Assembly: GCF_040869045.1 (NCBI RefSeq)
Contig: NW_027136972.1
Coordinates: 372,001 to 436,000 of the forward strand
Direction: 5' to 3'
DNA length: 64,000 nt
Source of the DNA: Eurosta solidaginis
Lineage: Eukaryota; Arthropoda; Insecta; Diptera; Tephritidae
The first letter of the stretch is position 1; each line of letters opens with the position of its first letter. Both the position numbers and the translations under genes were made by a program. Positions 12,501 to 23,396 of the stretch are shown here, piece by piece. The notes under the pieces were generated by a model. The model was not told the origin of the DNA. It saw only the letters and a list, made by a program, of their open reading frames with translations, and made no database searches.

Positions 12501-13060
12501 GCGTAGACCTATAGAACTAAGGCCCACTCCCTTTTAAAATACTCATTAACACCTTTCATTTGATACCCATATCGCACAAGCACATTCTAGAGTCACCCCT
12601 GGTCCACCTTTATGGCGATATATCGAAAAGGCGTCTACCTATAGAACTAAGGCCCACTCCCTTTTAAAATACTCGTCAACACCTTTCATTTGATAACCAT
12701 ATCGTACAAACACATTCTTGAGTCACACCCCTGGTCCACCTTTATGGCGATATCTCAAAAAGGCGTCCACCTATAGAACTAAGGCCCACTCCCCTTTAAA
12801 TAACTATTAACACCTTTCATTTGATACCCATATCGTACAAACGTATTCTAGAGTCGCCTCTGGTCCACCGTTATGGCGATATCCCGAAATGGCGTCCACC
12901 TATAGAACTATGGCCTACTCCCTCTTAAAATACTCTTTAATACCTTCCATTTGATACCCATGTCATACAAACACATTCCAGGGTTACCCTAAGTTCATTT
13001 TCCTACATGGTGATTTTCCCTTATTTCTCTCCAAAGCTCTCAGCTGAGTATATGTACATG
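9508..13060. repeat. Two family E copies in fold-back arrangement
   Basis: The left half starts at AACAAGTAAGGAAG (about 9513) in plus orientation, with two 130-bp units and part of the body. It reverses near 10650-10700, and the right half reads back through the same body and a longer 130-bp array in minus orientation to CTCAGCTGAGTATATG (about 13054). The conserved body phrases (ACCAAATTTCA, CCACGCCC boxes, ACACGATAACTTG) can be read in both directions. It is probably two E insertions or an inversion; the turn-point contains a short GTT-rich run. Confidence 0.75.
11700..12990 (-). repeat. 130-bp tandem array with higher-order repeats
   Basis: About nine to ten units of 130 bp. The phase marker ATGGCGATAT recurs near 11830, 11961, 12090, 12220, 12352, 12481, 12611, 12743 and 12872. 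Variant patterns repeat at larger steps: units near 12220 and 12611 share the CGCACAAGCAC variant (391 bp, three units apart), and units near 11961/12090 and 12743/12872 share rare variants 782 bp apart (six units). The same unit occurs in all family E arrays of the window. Confidence 0.9.
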
Positions 13061-13736
13061 CACCACCAATTTCACTTTTTCGATTTGTATCGAATTTGTG
13101 AAAATGTTAGTAGAAAATTTAAATTGATGCGAAAAAATCCAAAATGCATGTGTATCAATTTCATTTAAATCTACGTCTATTATGTGTATGCGAATATCAG
13201 AAACTACTTTAATTAAGAAATGAATTAGAGAGTATCAATTTCGCTTAAATTTTCCTGAACAATATTTATGAGTATGATATGCGAGAATGTTAGTAACTAC
13301 ATTAGTTGTAAAATAAATTTGCGAGATATACATATAAAAATTTGATTTAAGCTGATCATATTTCAAGTTATGTATAAATTAAAATGTCATATGTACATAT
13401 GCCAAAACATGTCGCATAAGAAGCCTTTAAGTAGGAAAATATAAATATATTGTGGATGAAAATACCATGAAAAATGGCAAAGTTGATGAAACGACGAATA
13501 ATTTGCAAAGATATAACTTATTTTATTCGTCCACGACTATTTTAAAAATCTTTTATATAGAAGTGGGCGTGGTCCTTAACCGATTTCGTTAATTTTTCTT
13601 CAGAGCATTCCTTATATAGAGGCAACCTCTCGTACGATAGGTTTAACGATTTTTGATTTATGATTAATAATATTTATAAAATGGATTTTTTTACAAGTGG
13701 ACGGTGCCACGCCCATTTAAAAATTTTTTTTTCTAA
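13061..13736. repeat. AT-rich spacer with two E-type modules, shared by both arms
   Basis: 13061-13480 is AT-rich with no gene. 13480-13736 contains two ~150-bp modules with GGGCGTGGTCC and GGTGCCACGCCC boxes. The whole stretch is mirrored at 53114-53810, showing that the giant inverted duplication includes it. Confidence 0.7.
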
Positions 13737-15772
13737 TTTTTATACTAAGTTGAGCAGAGCTCACAGAGTATGTTAACTTTGATTGGATAACGGTTGGTTG
13801 TACAGGTATAAAGGAATCGAGATAGGTATAGACTTCCATACATCAAAATCATCAGTATCGAAAAAAAATTTGATTGAGCCATGTCCGTCCGTCCGTCCGT
13901 TAACACGATAACTTGAGTAAATTTTGAGGTATCTTGATGAAATTTGGTATGTGGGTTCCTGGGCACTCATCTCAGAACGCTATTTAAAATAAACGATATC
14001 GGACTATAACCACGCCCAATTTTTCGATATCGAAAATTTCGAAAAACCGAAAAAGTGCGATAATTCATTACCAAAGATGGATAAAGCGATGGCAGGTGAG
14101 TTGAACTTATGACGCAGAATAGAAAATTAGTAAAATCTTGGACAATGGGCGTGGCACCGCCCACTTTTAAAAGAAGGTAATATAAAAGCTTTGCAAGTTG
14201 TAATTTGGCAGACGTTGAAGATATCATGATGAAATTTAGAAGGAACGGTACTCCTATTACTATATGTATGCTTAATAAAAATTAGCAAAATCGGAGAACG
14301 GCCACGCCCACTTAAAAAAAATGTTTTTAAAGTCAAATCTTTACAAAAAATTTAATATCTTTACAGTATATAAGTAAATTATGTCAAAATTCGACTCTAG
14401 TAATGATACGGTATAATAAAATTCTAAAATAAAAGAAAATTTCAAAATGGGCGTGGCTCCGCCCTTTTTCATTTAATTTGTCTAGGATACTTTTAATGCT
14501 ATAAGTCGAACAAAAATTTACCAATCTTTGTGAAATTTGGTAGGAGCTTAGATTTTAGGACGATAACTGTTTTCTGCGAAAAAGGGCGAAATCGGTTGAA
14601 GCCTCGCCCAGTTTTTATGCACAGTCGACCGTCTATCCTACCACTCGGCCCTTAACACGATAACTTGTGCAAAAATCGATATATCTTCACTAAACTCAGT
14701 TCACGTATTTATCTGAACTCACTTTGTATTGGTGTAAAAAATGGCTGAAATCCGACTATGACCACGCCCACATTTTTCAATATCGAAAGTTGCGAAAAAT
14801 AAAAAAAATGCCATAATTCTATACCAAATACGAAAAAAGGGATGAAACATGGTAATTGGATTAGTTAATGACGCAAAATATAACTTTGGAAAAAAACTTT
14901 GCAAAATGGGTGTGACACCTACCATATTAAGTAGAAGAAAATGAAAAAGTTCTGCAGGGCGAAATCAAAAGCCCTTGGAATCTTGGCAGGAATACTATTC
15001 GTGGTATTACATATATAAATAAAGAAGCGGGACCCGACAGATGATGTTCTGGGTCACCTTGGTCCACATTTTGGTCAATATCTCGAAAGCGCCTTCACAT
15101 ATACAACTACCACCACTCCCTTTTAAAATACCCATCAACACTTTTCATTTGATACCGATATCATACAAACAAATTCTAGAGCCACCCCTGGTCCACTTTT
15201 ATGGCGATATCTCGAAAAGGCGTCCACATATAGAACTAAGCAAACGTCATTATAGCTGTGAAGTTGCATTTTATTTTGCTGTTTTTATTTTGCGAGTTTT
15301 AAATTATAATATCTAAATTGTAATACTAGTTTGTGACAAAAATAAGTGCGAAAACCTAGAGTTCATTATAATACAATTGGTTTGCTTTGAAAAGTTAAGA
15401 TTTTGTGATTTTCTAAAGTTTTTAATCAATTTCTTATTATTCATTTTGTGTTTGCCGAGTCATTGTGCATTTGTGTTTTTGTTGCAATTTTTGATTGGCA
15501 CCTTTTCACCTTGCAATTGTTTTTGTGCGCACAGTTCTTGTTTTTCTCGCAATTTACTGTCTTCGCAGCTGTTTTCGTCGCTTTTTAAGTGTCAAGTGAC
15601 AGTGACTCTAAAACTGCTAGCTACCGCTAAGTTCCCAAACTTTCAGAGTTGCTTTATATATAACCTTTCTCATTTTCAGTGCTATTTCAACTGTTTTTTC
15701 TTTGTAATTTACAAACGTATCTCTACCATTTCTATATTATTATACTAGTTTCTTTTCACCTTTCTATAAAAA

Positions 15773-16666
15773 ATGACTTACATTTTCAAAAACTGTCAGG
15801 TAAAAAGCGAATCCGAACGTTTTGTCTCTTGCTGGCTTTGCGATGGGCTCGCCCATGGAAAGTGCGCGGGACTGACGGCTAGAGTTGTTGACACTCTCAA
15901 TGATGGGGAGAAGGGAGTACGTTGGTCATGCATTAAATGCAGATTAACTGAGGTTGACCTATTTAAACTGTTTAGACAAACACGAAATGCGTTTTCTGAT
16001 ATTGCTAAAGAGTTTTCCATAATCACGGAAAAGTTCAATCAATACGATAGCTTGTTCAAATCCTTCAAGTGTTTGGATGAGTTACCGCATTGTTTAAATA
16101 GAAAAAAAGACAACCGCGATAATAATCAAAAACATTCTGAAGACACACCTAATGCTTTGAATCTTAATCCTGCTCAGAACATTAATCTTCCGCAAGTGGA
16201 GCTCATAGACTTGGCTTCCCCTAATCCGCAAGCTGTGGTTCCGTCCACTTCTAAGGCCGCGGAAAAAACCTTAGAGCCTCAAACGGTAACTTCTGGAACT
16301 GTAACTTCTCAATCCGTGACTTCTTATTCAGTAGCACCGGCTAAGAAGCTGGTTGTAGTCCCGCTCAAAAAATCGATTTTTGTATCTCGCTTTGACAAAG
16401 ACACTTCCGTTGAGGATATCAAGTCTTATGTCACTTCGAAAATTAAGGCTGACGGCATGACTTTAAGAAAATTTAAATTTAATTACGAAAGGAACATTTC
16501 TTCATTTAGAATTGATGTCTACTCAGAAGATTTTGATAAACTTTTGGACAGCGCATTTTGGCCGCCAGGGGCTTTTGTTCGCGAATTTGTGCATAAGACT
16601 ATTGAGATTACTGAAAATGTAGCAAAAATTCCTCCTCAAAGTTCCGATCCAAAAAACTTAATTTAA
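15773..16666 (+). CDS. LINE-C ORF1 protein with PHD-like zinc finger
   Basis: A 297-aa open frame from an ATG in good context (AAAAAATGACT) to TAA. Residues 8-56 hold a cysteine/histidine cluster (C8, C20-x2-C23, H28-x2-C31, C53-x2-C56, with W51 before the last pair), PHD/RING-like in spacing as in ORF1 of several CR1-group LINEs. The middle is Ser/Thr/Pro-rich and low complexity (about 110-195). The C-terminal third (about 200-280, starting KKSIFVSRFDKDTS) looks like the RRM-like domain found in arthropod LINE ORF1s. The likely role is nucleic-acid binding in the retrotransposition particle. This is the only full-looking reading frame in the window; its partner ORF2 is broken. Confidence 0.75.
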   Translation: MTYIFKNCQVKSESERFVSCWLCDGLAHGKCAGLTARVVDTLNDGEKGVRWSCIKCRLTEVDLFKLFRQTRNAFSDIAKEFSIITEKFNQYDSLFKSFKCLDELPHCLNRKKDNRDNNQKHSEDTPNALNLNPAQNINLPQVELIDLASPNPQAVVPSTSKAAEKTLEPQTVTSGTVTSQSVTSYSVAPAKKLVVVPLKKSIFVSRFDKDTSVEDIKSYVTSKIKADGMTLRKFKFNYERNISSFRIDVYSEDFDKLLDSAFWPPGAFVREFVHKTIEITENVAKIPPQSSDPKNLI

Positions 16667-16669
16667 TAT

Positions 16670-19200
16670 CTTGCTTAAGCATTTACTATCAAAACGTTAG
16701 AGGCTTAAATACTAAATTAACTGACTTATATTTGAAAACCATTCACTGCAACTATAATATTATTGCTTTTACCGAAATATGGCTGAAACCCAATGTTTTA
16801 AATTCCGAAATTTTTTGTGGTGAGTATCAGACCTATAGAAATGATCGCTTAAATAGGACCGGAGGTGGTGTCTTGCTAGCTGTACATTCTTCAATTCCAT
16901 CTGAAAATGTTAATTTAGCCGAAGTTGATTCCATCGAGATTAAATGCATCCGAATCTTACTAGACAGGGGTCATATTTACTTAGCCGTTTGCTATATTCC
17001 ACCGCCTTCTGATCTATCAGTGTATATGCAAGATATTTCACTGTTACGATCAGTCAATTCGATGATAAAGTCCACGGACTCAATGATTGTTTTAGGCGAC
17101 TTTAACCTGCCACATATATCTTGGAATACCGTTGATCACAATATTGTCCCCGTATCATCCAAGATGCATAACAATGACTTTTTGGATGGATTTACTGATA
17201 TTTGCCTTAATCAGATGAACTTCTTTCCAAATAAGTATGGAAAATTCTTAGACTTAGCATTTGTTGACGACATATCTAAATTCTCTATAAATCGGTGTGA
17301 ACCTCTTGTTTTGCCAGAAGACGCTTACCATCCTTCTCTTGAGATAACTTACGAAATCATAAGCAACGAAGTCGGCTGCACTAACAAAACATGTGTCTCT
17401 ACCAGATGCTTTGATTTTTCCAAAACTAATTTCAACAATTTAAATAAAGGGCTTTCTGAGATAACTTGGCCTCGATATAAAGAGGATGTAGAGGAAAACG
17501 TTTTACATTTTAATAAAACCATTTATACTTTATTTGAAAAACATGTGCCCAAACGCAAATGCTCGTACATTGAACCAGTGCAAGCCTGGTTTACTAAAGA
17601 TTTAAAAGCTTTAAAAAATTAGAAATCACGTTTATTCAAATTATATAAGAGAACCGGTTTACATTCTCATTGTGCACAGTACGCTTTTTTCCGTCATAAA
17701 TATTTTGAACTTAATAAAAAGTGTTATAAAGCTTACATATGTAAAATTAAAAGAAACATTATTTGCCACCCGAAGTCTTTTTATGATTTCGTAAATTCTA
17801 AACGCAGAACTAACGGATTTCCTTCTGCCATGAAGTTTAGAAATAGCATTTCCAGCGACGATCAAGAGATTGCAAACTTCTTCGCTCAATTCATTCACTA
17901 TAATTACTCTGCTGTGGTTGATTCATCACCTACAAATTATCCGTATGAGCTCCATTCTAGTAACTCAATATATGCCCCACATTTGCTGCCTGAAGATGTT
18001 CTACTACATCTAAAGACACTAAAAGAATCCTTCAAATACGGTCCCGATTTGATCCCAACATGTTTTCTTAAAAAATGTGCGGAATACATTTACCAGCCCC
18101 TTACTGATCTGTTTAACCTCTCTTTAAAAAATGGCATTTTCTCGACGGCTTGGAAGGAATCTTTTCTTATCCCACTACATAAAAAAGGAAGCAAGTCGTC
18201 TATTGAAAACTATCGTGGAATAGCAAAGCTCTCCGCTATCCCTAAGCTTTTCGAAGCAATCGTTACTAATCACCTTACATTTTCGATTTCTACATTGATA
18301 GATAGTTCTCAGCATGGCTTTTGTAGAGCCAAATCAACCACAACCAATTTGCTTGAATTTACAACTCACGTCTTTAGTTTAGAAACAATCATCATACCGA
18401 AGTTATATACACTGATTTCAGCAAAGCATTCGACAAAGTACGCCACTCATTACTTGTTTATAAACTCGAATTGCTTGGTTTTCAACCTGGCTTAACTCGC
18501 TGGATCTCCTCCTATCTTTGCGGTAGAACTCAAAGAGTCATTTTTAAAAAAATTTGTTCGAATGTCATCGATGTTCCCTCCGGTGTGCCTCAGGGCAGCC
18601 ATCTCGGTCCTATTCTGTTTTTGATCTTTATAAACGATGTTTCCACAACTATAAAATATTCTAAAATTTTAATGTATGCCGACGACGTAAAACTTTTTAA
18701 GTCATACGCGTCGGTTGAAGAACGTTCTGTACTCCAGGCGGATTTAAATTTACTTAGTTACTTGGTGCAATGCGAATTTTATGCCTCTCAACATAGAAAA
18801 ATGTAAATCCATGTGTTTTTCACGTGGGAACATACAGCCAGCTTCCTACACAATTAATGGCCAAACTCTGGAAAGCGTTGATGGTTTTGTCGACTTGGGA
18901 GTTACAATGAATTGCAAACTTAGTTTCAACCCTCATATTAATGCCACAGTCAATAAAGCGAGAGGAGTTTTAGCATTTGTGAAAAGATGGGCAAAGGAGT
19001 TTAGTGATCCTTGCGTTACAAAAACCCTTTTTACATCATTGGTGAGGCCGATATTAGAATATGGATCGATAATTTGGAATAAGTTCATGTGGATAGACTA
19101 GAATCAATTCAAAAACAGTTTTTACTTTTCGCCTTTAGAAATCTTCAATGGGACTCTCCGTATAATCTTCCTCCTTACACTAATCGATTAAAACTAATAA
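16670..19200 (+). pseudogene. LINE-C ORF2 (endonuclease-RT) pseudogene
   Basis: The apurinic-type endonuclease starts YYQNVRGLNTKL, with FTEIWL, NDRLNRTGGGVL and a GDFNLPH catalytic block near 17095. A TAG at 17620 interrupts the same frame. RT follows with NYRGIAKLS, QHGF, TDFSKAFDKVRH (frame change near 18380), SGVPQG near 18580 and YADD near 18675. Further frameshifts lie near 18760 and 19080. The C-terminal region ends abruptly at RLKLI, so about the last tenth of the usual protein is missing. It is only lightly damaged, so fairly young, but not active. Confidence 0.88.
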
Positions 19201-19651
19201 AAGGCGTCCACCTATAGAACTAAGGCCCACGCCCTTTTAAAATACTCATTGACACCTTTCATATGATACCCATATCGTACAAACAAATTCTAGAGTCACG
19301 CTGGTCCACCTTTATGGCGATATCCCGAAAAGGCGTCCACCTATAGAACTAAGGCCCACTCCCTTTTAAAATACTCATTAACACCTTTCGTTTGATACCC
19401 ATATTCTAGAGTCACCTCTGGTCCACCTTTATGGCGATATCCCTAAATGACGTTCACCCATAGAACTATGGTCTACTCCCTCTAAAATACTCTTTAATAC
19501 CTTCCATTTGATACACATGTCATACAAACACACTCCAGGGTTACCCTAGGTTCATTTTCCTACATGGTGATTTTCCCTTATTTTGTCTCCATAGCTCTCA
19601 GCTGAGTATTTAATGTTCGGTTACACCAGAACTTAGCCTTCCTTTCTTGTT

Positions 19652-20048
19652 ATCAAGAGTGTCAATACCAGTTCACACGTCAAATTTCAACATTCTAGGT
19701 GTATTTTTTACTAAATAATCAGGTTTTTTTTTGTTTTCCAAAATGTTATATATGTGAAAAGTGGGCGTGGTTAACATCCGATTACGCTCATTTTCAAAAC
19801 CAACCTATTCTGGGTCCAGATAAGCTCGTCTACTAAAGTTGGTGAAGATATCTCAATATTTACTAAAGTTATCGTATTAAAGGACAGATGGACGGACGGA
19901 AGGACATGGCTCAATCAAATTTTTTTCGATACTGATGATTTTGATATATGGAAGTATATATCTATCTCGATTCCTTTGTACCTGTACAACCAACTGTTAT
20001 CCAATCAAAGTTAATATACTCTGTGTGCAAAGCACTCTGAGTATAAAA
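19652..20048 (+). repeat. Short family E right-end fragment
   Basis: About 400 bp: one CGTGG module, then ATCGTATTAAAGGACAGATGG, a GGACGGACGGAAGGACATGG box and the terminal ACTCTGAGTATAAAAA. The last hairpin differs from that of full E copies (TGTGTGCAAAGCACTCTGAG), so it is a subfamily. It abuts the end of the 13737-19651 element and is mirrored at 50660-51033. Confidence 0.75.
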
Positions 20049-21054
20049 ATTATATGTACACATTTCGAAAGCAACTACATATTACATTTCATACATATGT
20101 GCATACATACTGCAAAGTACGCTCATCATATGCTATCGCCGCTGCTGTTCTGCTGTTGCCGTCGCGACGCGTCGTCCATTCGCTGCTGCTAATTTTCCTC
20201 AGATCAGCTTCCTTGTACTGCTGCTATTTTTCCCCGTTCAGCTAACTGCTGCTATTATTTGATGTGCCGCTAATTATGGTGACTTCGTTTGTGTTTCGGG
20301 TGGCGTGACTTGCCTTATCCCGGTATGACGTGGTACAGTTTCTTTTGCTGTAGTATGATGAAATTTTTTGTAGATTTTTGCGTTTTAAATTTTTTTTTTG
20401 TAGGTTTTTGTATTTTATATATTATTGTAGATTTTTTGTTTTATATTTTTTTGTAGTTTTTGTTTCTTTTTTTTTGTATTTTAAATTTTTTTGTAGTTTT
20501 TTGCGTTTTAGTAAAATTTGAAATTTTTTCATATATTGGTGACATGCCCAATTTGTGACCTTTTGTAGGTGGCCTGGTGCTCCATCTTGTGGCCGATTTG
20601 GCAAGCTGCCTCACGGTCGCCATGTGAAGTTCCATTTTGGAACTTTTAAAAAATATATTGTTCTGCGCGCACACACCCTACTACGCACACGCTCCACTCG
20701 AATACCAAACTTGTACTTTCAATTTAGTTTACTTTTCTTTATTTAAGTTAATTTTAGTTTTGTAGTGTAAAAGGTATTTTAAATTACTTTAACACTACTT
20801 ATACTTAGTTTTATTTTATAGGTTGTACAATTAAATATTTTAGCTTTAATTTGCACGCACCCAGTTCGTGGTTTTTCTTCTTCGTCCAAAATTACAATAA
20901 TGGCCGGTCCTTTTTGCCGAGCCGAGTTACTCTGTTTCCAGATTGTTTCAACAGCTGTTGTTCGTTCACACAAGACAACAGTGTTGCACCAATCTGGAAA
21001 CATGGTGGCATTTTTATTGTGTATTAGCCTGCTGCTACACAGTACATGGATCTT
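20049..21054. other. CTG-rich and T-rich stretch, possible LINE leader
   Basis: 20100-20270 is rich in GCTGCTG-type triplets. 20360-20520 is a T-rich imperfect tandem repeat of about 28-30 bp (TTTTTTGTAG...GTTTTA). 20930-21005 contains a hairpin with arms TGTTTCCAGATTG and CAATCTGGAAACA. No gene is supported; 60-100-aa frames here lack domains. 20415-21066 is absent from arm 2, where GTAGGTTTTTGTATT joins TCGTGCTTCCTAC directly; since arm 1 runs into LINE coding sequence here, a deletion in arm 2 is more likely than an insertion in arm 1. Confidence 0.5.
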
Positions 21055-21819
21055 CCCAACTATTAATTCGTGCTTCCTACATACCGCCAACTAGTGGGGA
21101 TTTACTTTACAAATATCATGTTGATAATACTGTATCCTTAGCACGTGATCACGGGAACGTTTGCGTAATCGGATATTACAACCTTAGCAAATTAGAATGG
21201 TCTAATATAAACGGTGGCCTTGGGCTCTACCCGAAATCTATTAATATTTTTGCTGAAAATAAAAACAACATCAATTTTTGCTGAAAGATACTTGATTGAC
21301 GATGTGAACTTAGTCAAGTAAACAGTTTTTATAAACGTTTCATAGAATTTTTCACCTTATCTTTTTAAGCGATATAAACTTTTCTATCCAGGATGGCCCG
21401 ACCCTTTGTTTACACCTGGTCTGCACCATGTACCGCTTTTTCTTCATTTGGAGTTTTATGAGTTTAATACTTATTGTGAGGATTTTTTTTCAAAATGTTG
21501 CTTTAAAAATTACGATGTTTATGTTGTCAATACGGCAATTGATTCTATTGACTGGGATATGCTATTTACTGGGGTTGAGGTCTCAGGTTGTTTTGATATA
21601 TTTGAGAATAATTTAAGCACTATCTATAGTGACAAGATCCCGAGAGCCAAAAAACGGGCTTATAAAATCTCTTGGTTTACTAAGGAGTTGAAAAAACTTA
21701 AGAATTTAAGGAAAAAGTTTTATAAAAAATTAAAAAAATCAAACTTGCCTTTTCATAAAGAAAAGTCTTTCCAGTACTTAAAAGAGTTTATGTCATTGAG
21801 CAAGCATTTGAAGAAGAAA
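21055..21819 (+). pseudogene. LINE-A endonuclease and linker fragment (arm 1)
   Basis: Endonuclease remnant RASYIPPTSGDLL then NVCVIGYYNLSKLEW (the usual GDYN aspartate is Y here) near 21070-21250, then stops and frameshifts. A 163-aa open frame from 21406 follows, with IDWDMLF and PRAKKRAYKISWFTKELKKL, the EN-RT linker of jockey/CR1-type LINEs. It is interrupted at about 21819 by LINE-B and resumes at 23397. 5' truncated. Confidence 0.8.
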
Positions 21820-23396
21820 TATTTATTTATTTATTTAAACTTATTTGCACAAGTAAGACTCTGTCTTTTAGGTAGTACATCAATCACACATAAATAAACT
21901 TAATAAAGAATGTATACAAAATTTTGATTAAAAATAATAAAAAGCACATAAATATATAATTATTAGTAGTGTGATAGAAACATTTCCAGACCAAAGTTTG
22001 AAGAATGAAGGTTTGAGATATGTAAATTGGGGTAATTTAAAAGTTTAGGAAACATAATACTGCTTGTTTGAAACATCCTGCCTTACGAATTGCTTTTGTC
22101 TTGGAAGGAAGTGAGTTCCATAGACGGATTTTACTGACAAAGAACATTCTAGAGGATGTCGAGTATTTAAACGCTTGGATCAACAGATTCAAAGTTCGAG
22201 TGGACTGACACAAAGTTAGCTTATTAAATAGGTAAGGGGGATATTGGTAATGCAGAAGTTTGTGTAAGAAACACAGATTTCTCATTTTTAAGAAATAGCG
22301 AACGTCACTTCCGAGTATTTTCAAGGCATACGAAGATATGTGATCGTACTTTCTTTTAGAAAAAACAAATCAGGCGGCATTATTTATGGCCAGCTGAAGT
22401 TTGTTAGGCGATACCGAATCAAGGTTACCATATATAAGTTCACTGTAAGAAACTTGAGGTACTATAAGAGTTTTGACCAGCTTCAGTTTAGTGTCTCGTG
22501 GTAGTAAGAAGGCAGTTCTGTAAAGATTGTGAAGGGTGTTATAGCTTTTAACCACCACAAAGCTGATATGGTCAGCACAAGTAAGACTAGAATTAATTCT
22601 GAAGCCTAGATTGGTAACCACATCCTGGAAACCTATTTTATCATCATTTACCAAAATCTCAGGAAGCCTGCTTAAATCGTATGCTGCGTTCGATATTGCA
22701 ATCGCCTTAGATTTTGACGCATTAAGATGTAGCTTATTTGAGCGAGCCCAGTTAGTTATGCACTTTAAATCATTATCCAGCCTAACAAATAAGTCTTGGG
22801 AGAGCCCGATCGGGCGCGACATGTGGAGTTGGGTATCGTCAGCGTAAAGATGTATAGATGCGTGACGGCAACAGGCGACTATGTCGTTGATGAAGAACGT
22901 AAACAATACTGGTCCTAGGATGGATCCTTGTGGAACTCCCAACGTTATGGAATTTAAATCAGAGAGTCCATCACCGCAATGAAGTTGCTGGAATCGGCCA
23001 GTGAGATAGTTTCGCATTAACTCAATTGCATAAGGGCTGAAATTATAGTAATTTTCGAGCTTGCGAAAAAGTATTTTAAAATCAACAATATCAAAAGTTC
23101 TTGAGAAGTCTAGAAGTACTAATACAGTAAGATCGTTGTTGTCGTAAGCTGGACGTATATCTTCAAGAATCTTCAAGAATCTTCAACATGAACGTAGCCA
23201 ACTATGCCCTTTTCTGAAACCTGATTGGACTTCAGACAGAAAGTGGTTGTCATGAATATGGTCAATTATCTGCTTTGATAGTAGCTTTTCGTATACTTTG
23301 GATAAAGCAGGCAGTAGGGCAATTGGTCTAAAGTCTTTGCAGGAATCTGGAGAATTTTATTTAGGAACGTAAATTTGAGGCAGATATAAAATTTAA
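21820..23396 (-). mobile_element. LINE-B insertion, 5' truncated, inside LINE-A (arm 1)
   Basis: The 3' end is at the left, with an (AAAT)n-type tail (TTTATTTATTTATTT at 21822-21836) and a ~200-bp 3' UTR. The coding part runs 23390 to 22037 on the minus strand. The 5' end is lost just before the RT fingers. LINE-A coding resumes right after it, showing it interrupted an older LINE. The same nested pair is in arm 2 (48113-49617), so this insertion predates the inverted duplication. Confidence 0.82.
22037..23390 (-). pseudogene. LINE-B reverse transcriptase pseudogene (arm 1)
   Basis: Minus-strand order: IYVPK then a stop, FRPIALLPALSKVYEKLL, SEVQSGFRKGHS, a break, then a 268-aa open frame from 23176 with LLDFSRTFDIVDF (normally FSKAFD), LGVPQGSILGP, YADDTQLH near 22840 and the thumb region to 22370. 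A frameshift follows, and the C-terminal domain 22324-22037 (DVRYFLKMRNL to RLWNSLP) closes it. The RT catalytic box is intact but the protein is interrupted and lacks the endonuclease. Confidence 0.85.

Larger units (their letters stand above)
15241..19200 (+). mobile_element. LINE-C, non-LTR retrotransposon (jockey/CR1-like)
   Basis: 3,960 bp: a 5' leader of about 530 bp, ORF1 (15773-16666) and ORF2 with endonuclease and reverse transcriptase (16670-19200). Both flanks carry the same 24-bp sequence (15217-15240 and 19201-19224, one mismatch), consistent with a target duplication, though the host site is a tandem repeat that already contains this sequence. The element stops inside ORF2 after NRLKLI, without 3' UTR or tail, just at an AATAAAA. 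The counterpart site in arm 2 has no LINE, so insertion followed the duplication or was lost there. Confidence 0.88.
13737..19651 (-). mobile_element. Family E element interrupted by LINE-C
   Basis: Right-end sequence in reverse (TTTTATACTAAGTTGAGCAG) at 13737. The body has CCACGCCC-type boxes near 14010, 14157, 14302, 14459, 14602 and 14762, then 130-bp units from about 15050 to 15240 and again 19201-19560. The AACAAG end in reverse finishes CTTCCTTTCTTGTT at 19651. LINE-C (15241-19200) lies within the 130-bp units. The arm 2 counterpart at 51034-53113 has no LINE. Frames of 60-90 aa in the body recur in every E copy and are not treated as genes. Confidence 0.88.

Noticed and set aside
20779..21090. 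103-aa minus-strand frame
   Set aside because: No domain; overlaps a hairpin and the start of LINE-A coding on the plus strand.
22611..22847. 78-aa plus-strand frame, mirrored at 48631-48867
   Set aside because: Antisense of the LINE-B RT region that contains YADDTQLH.
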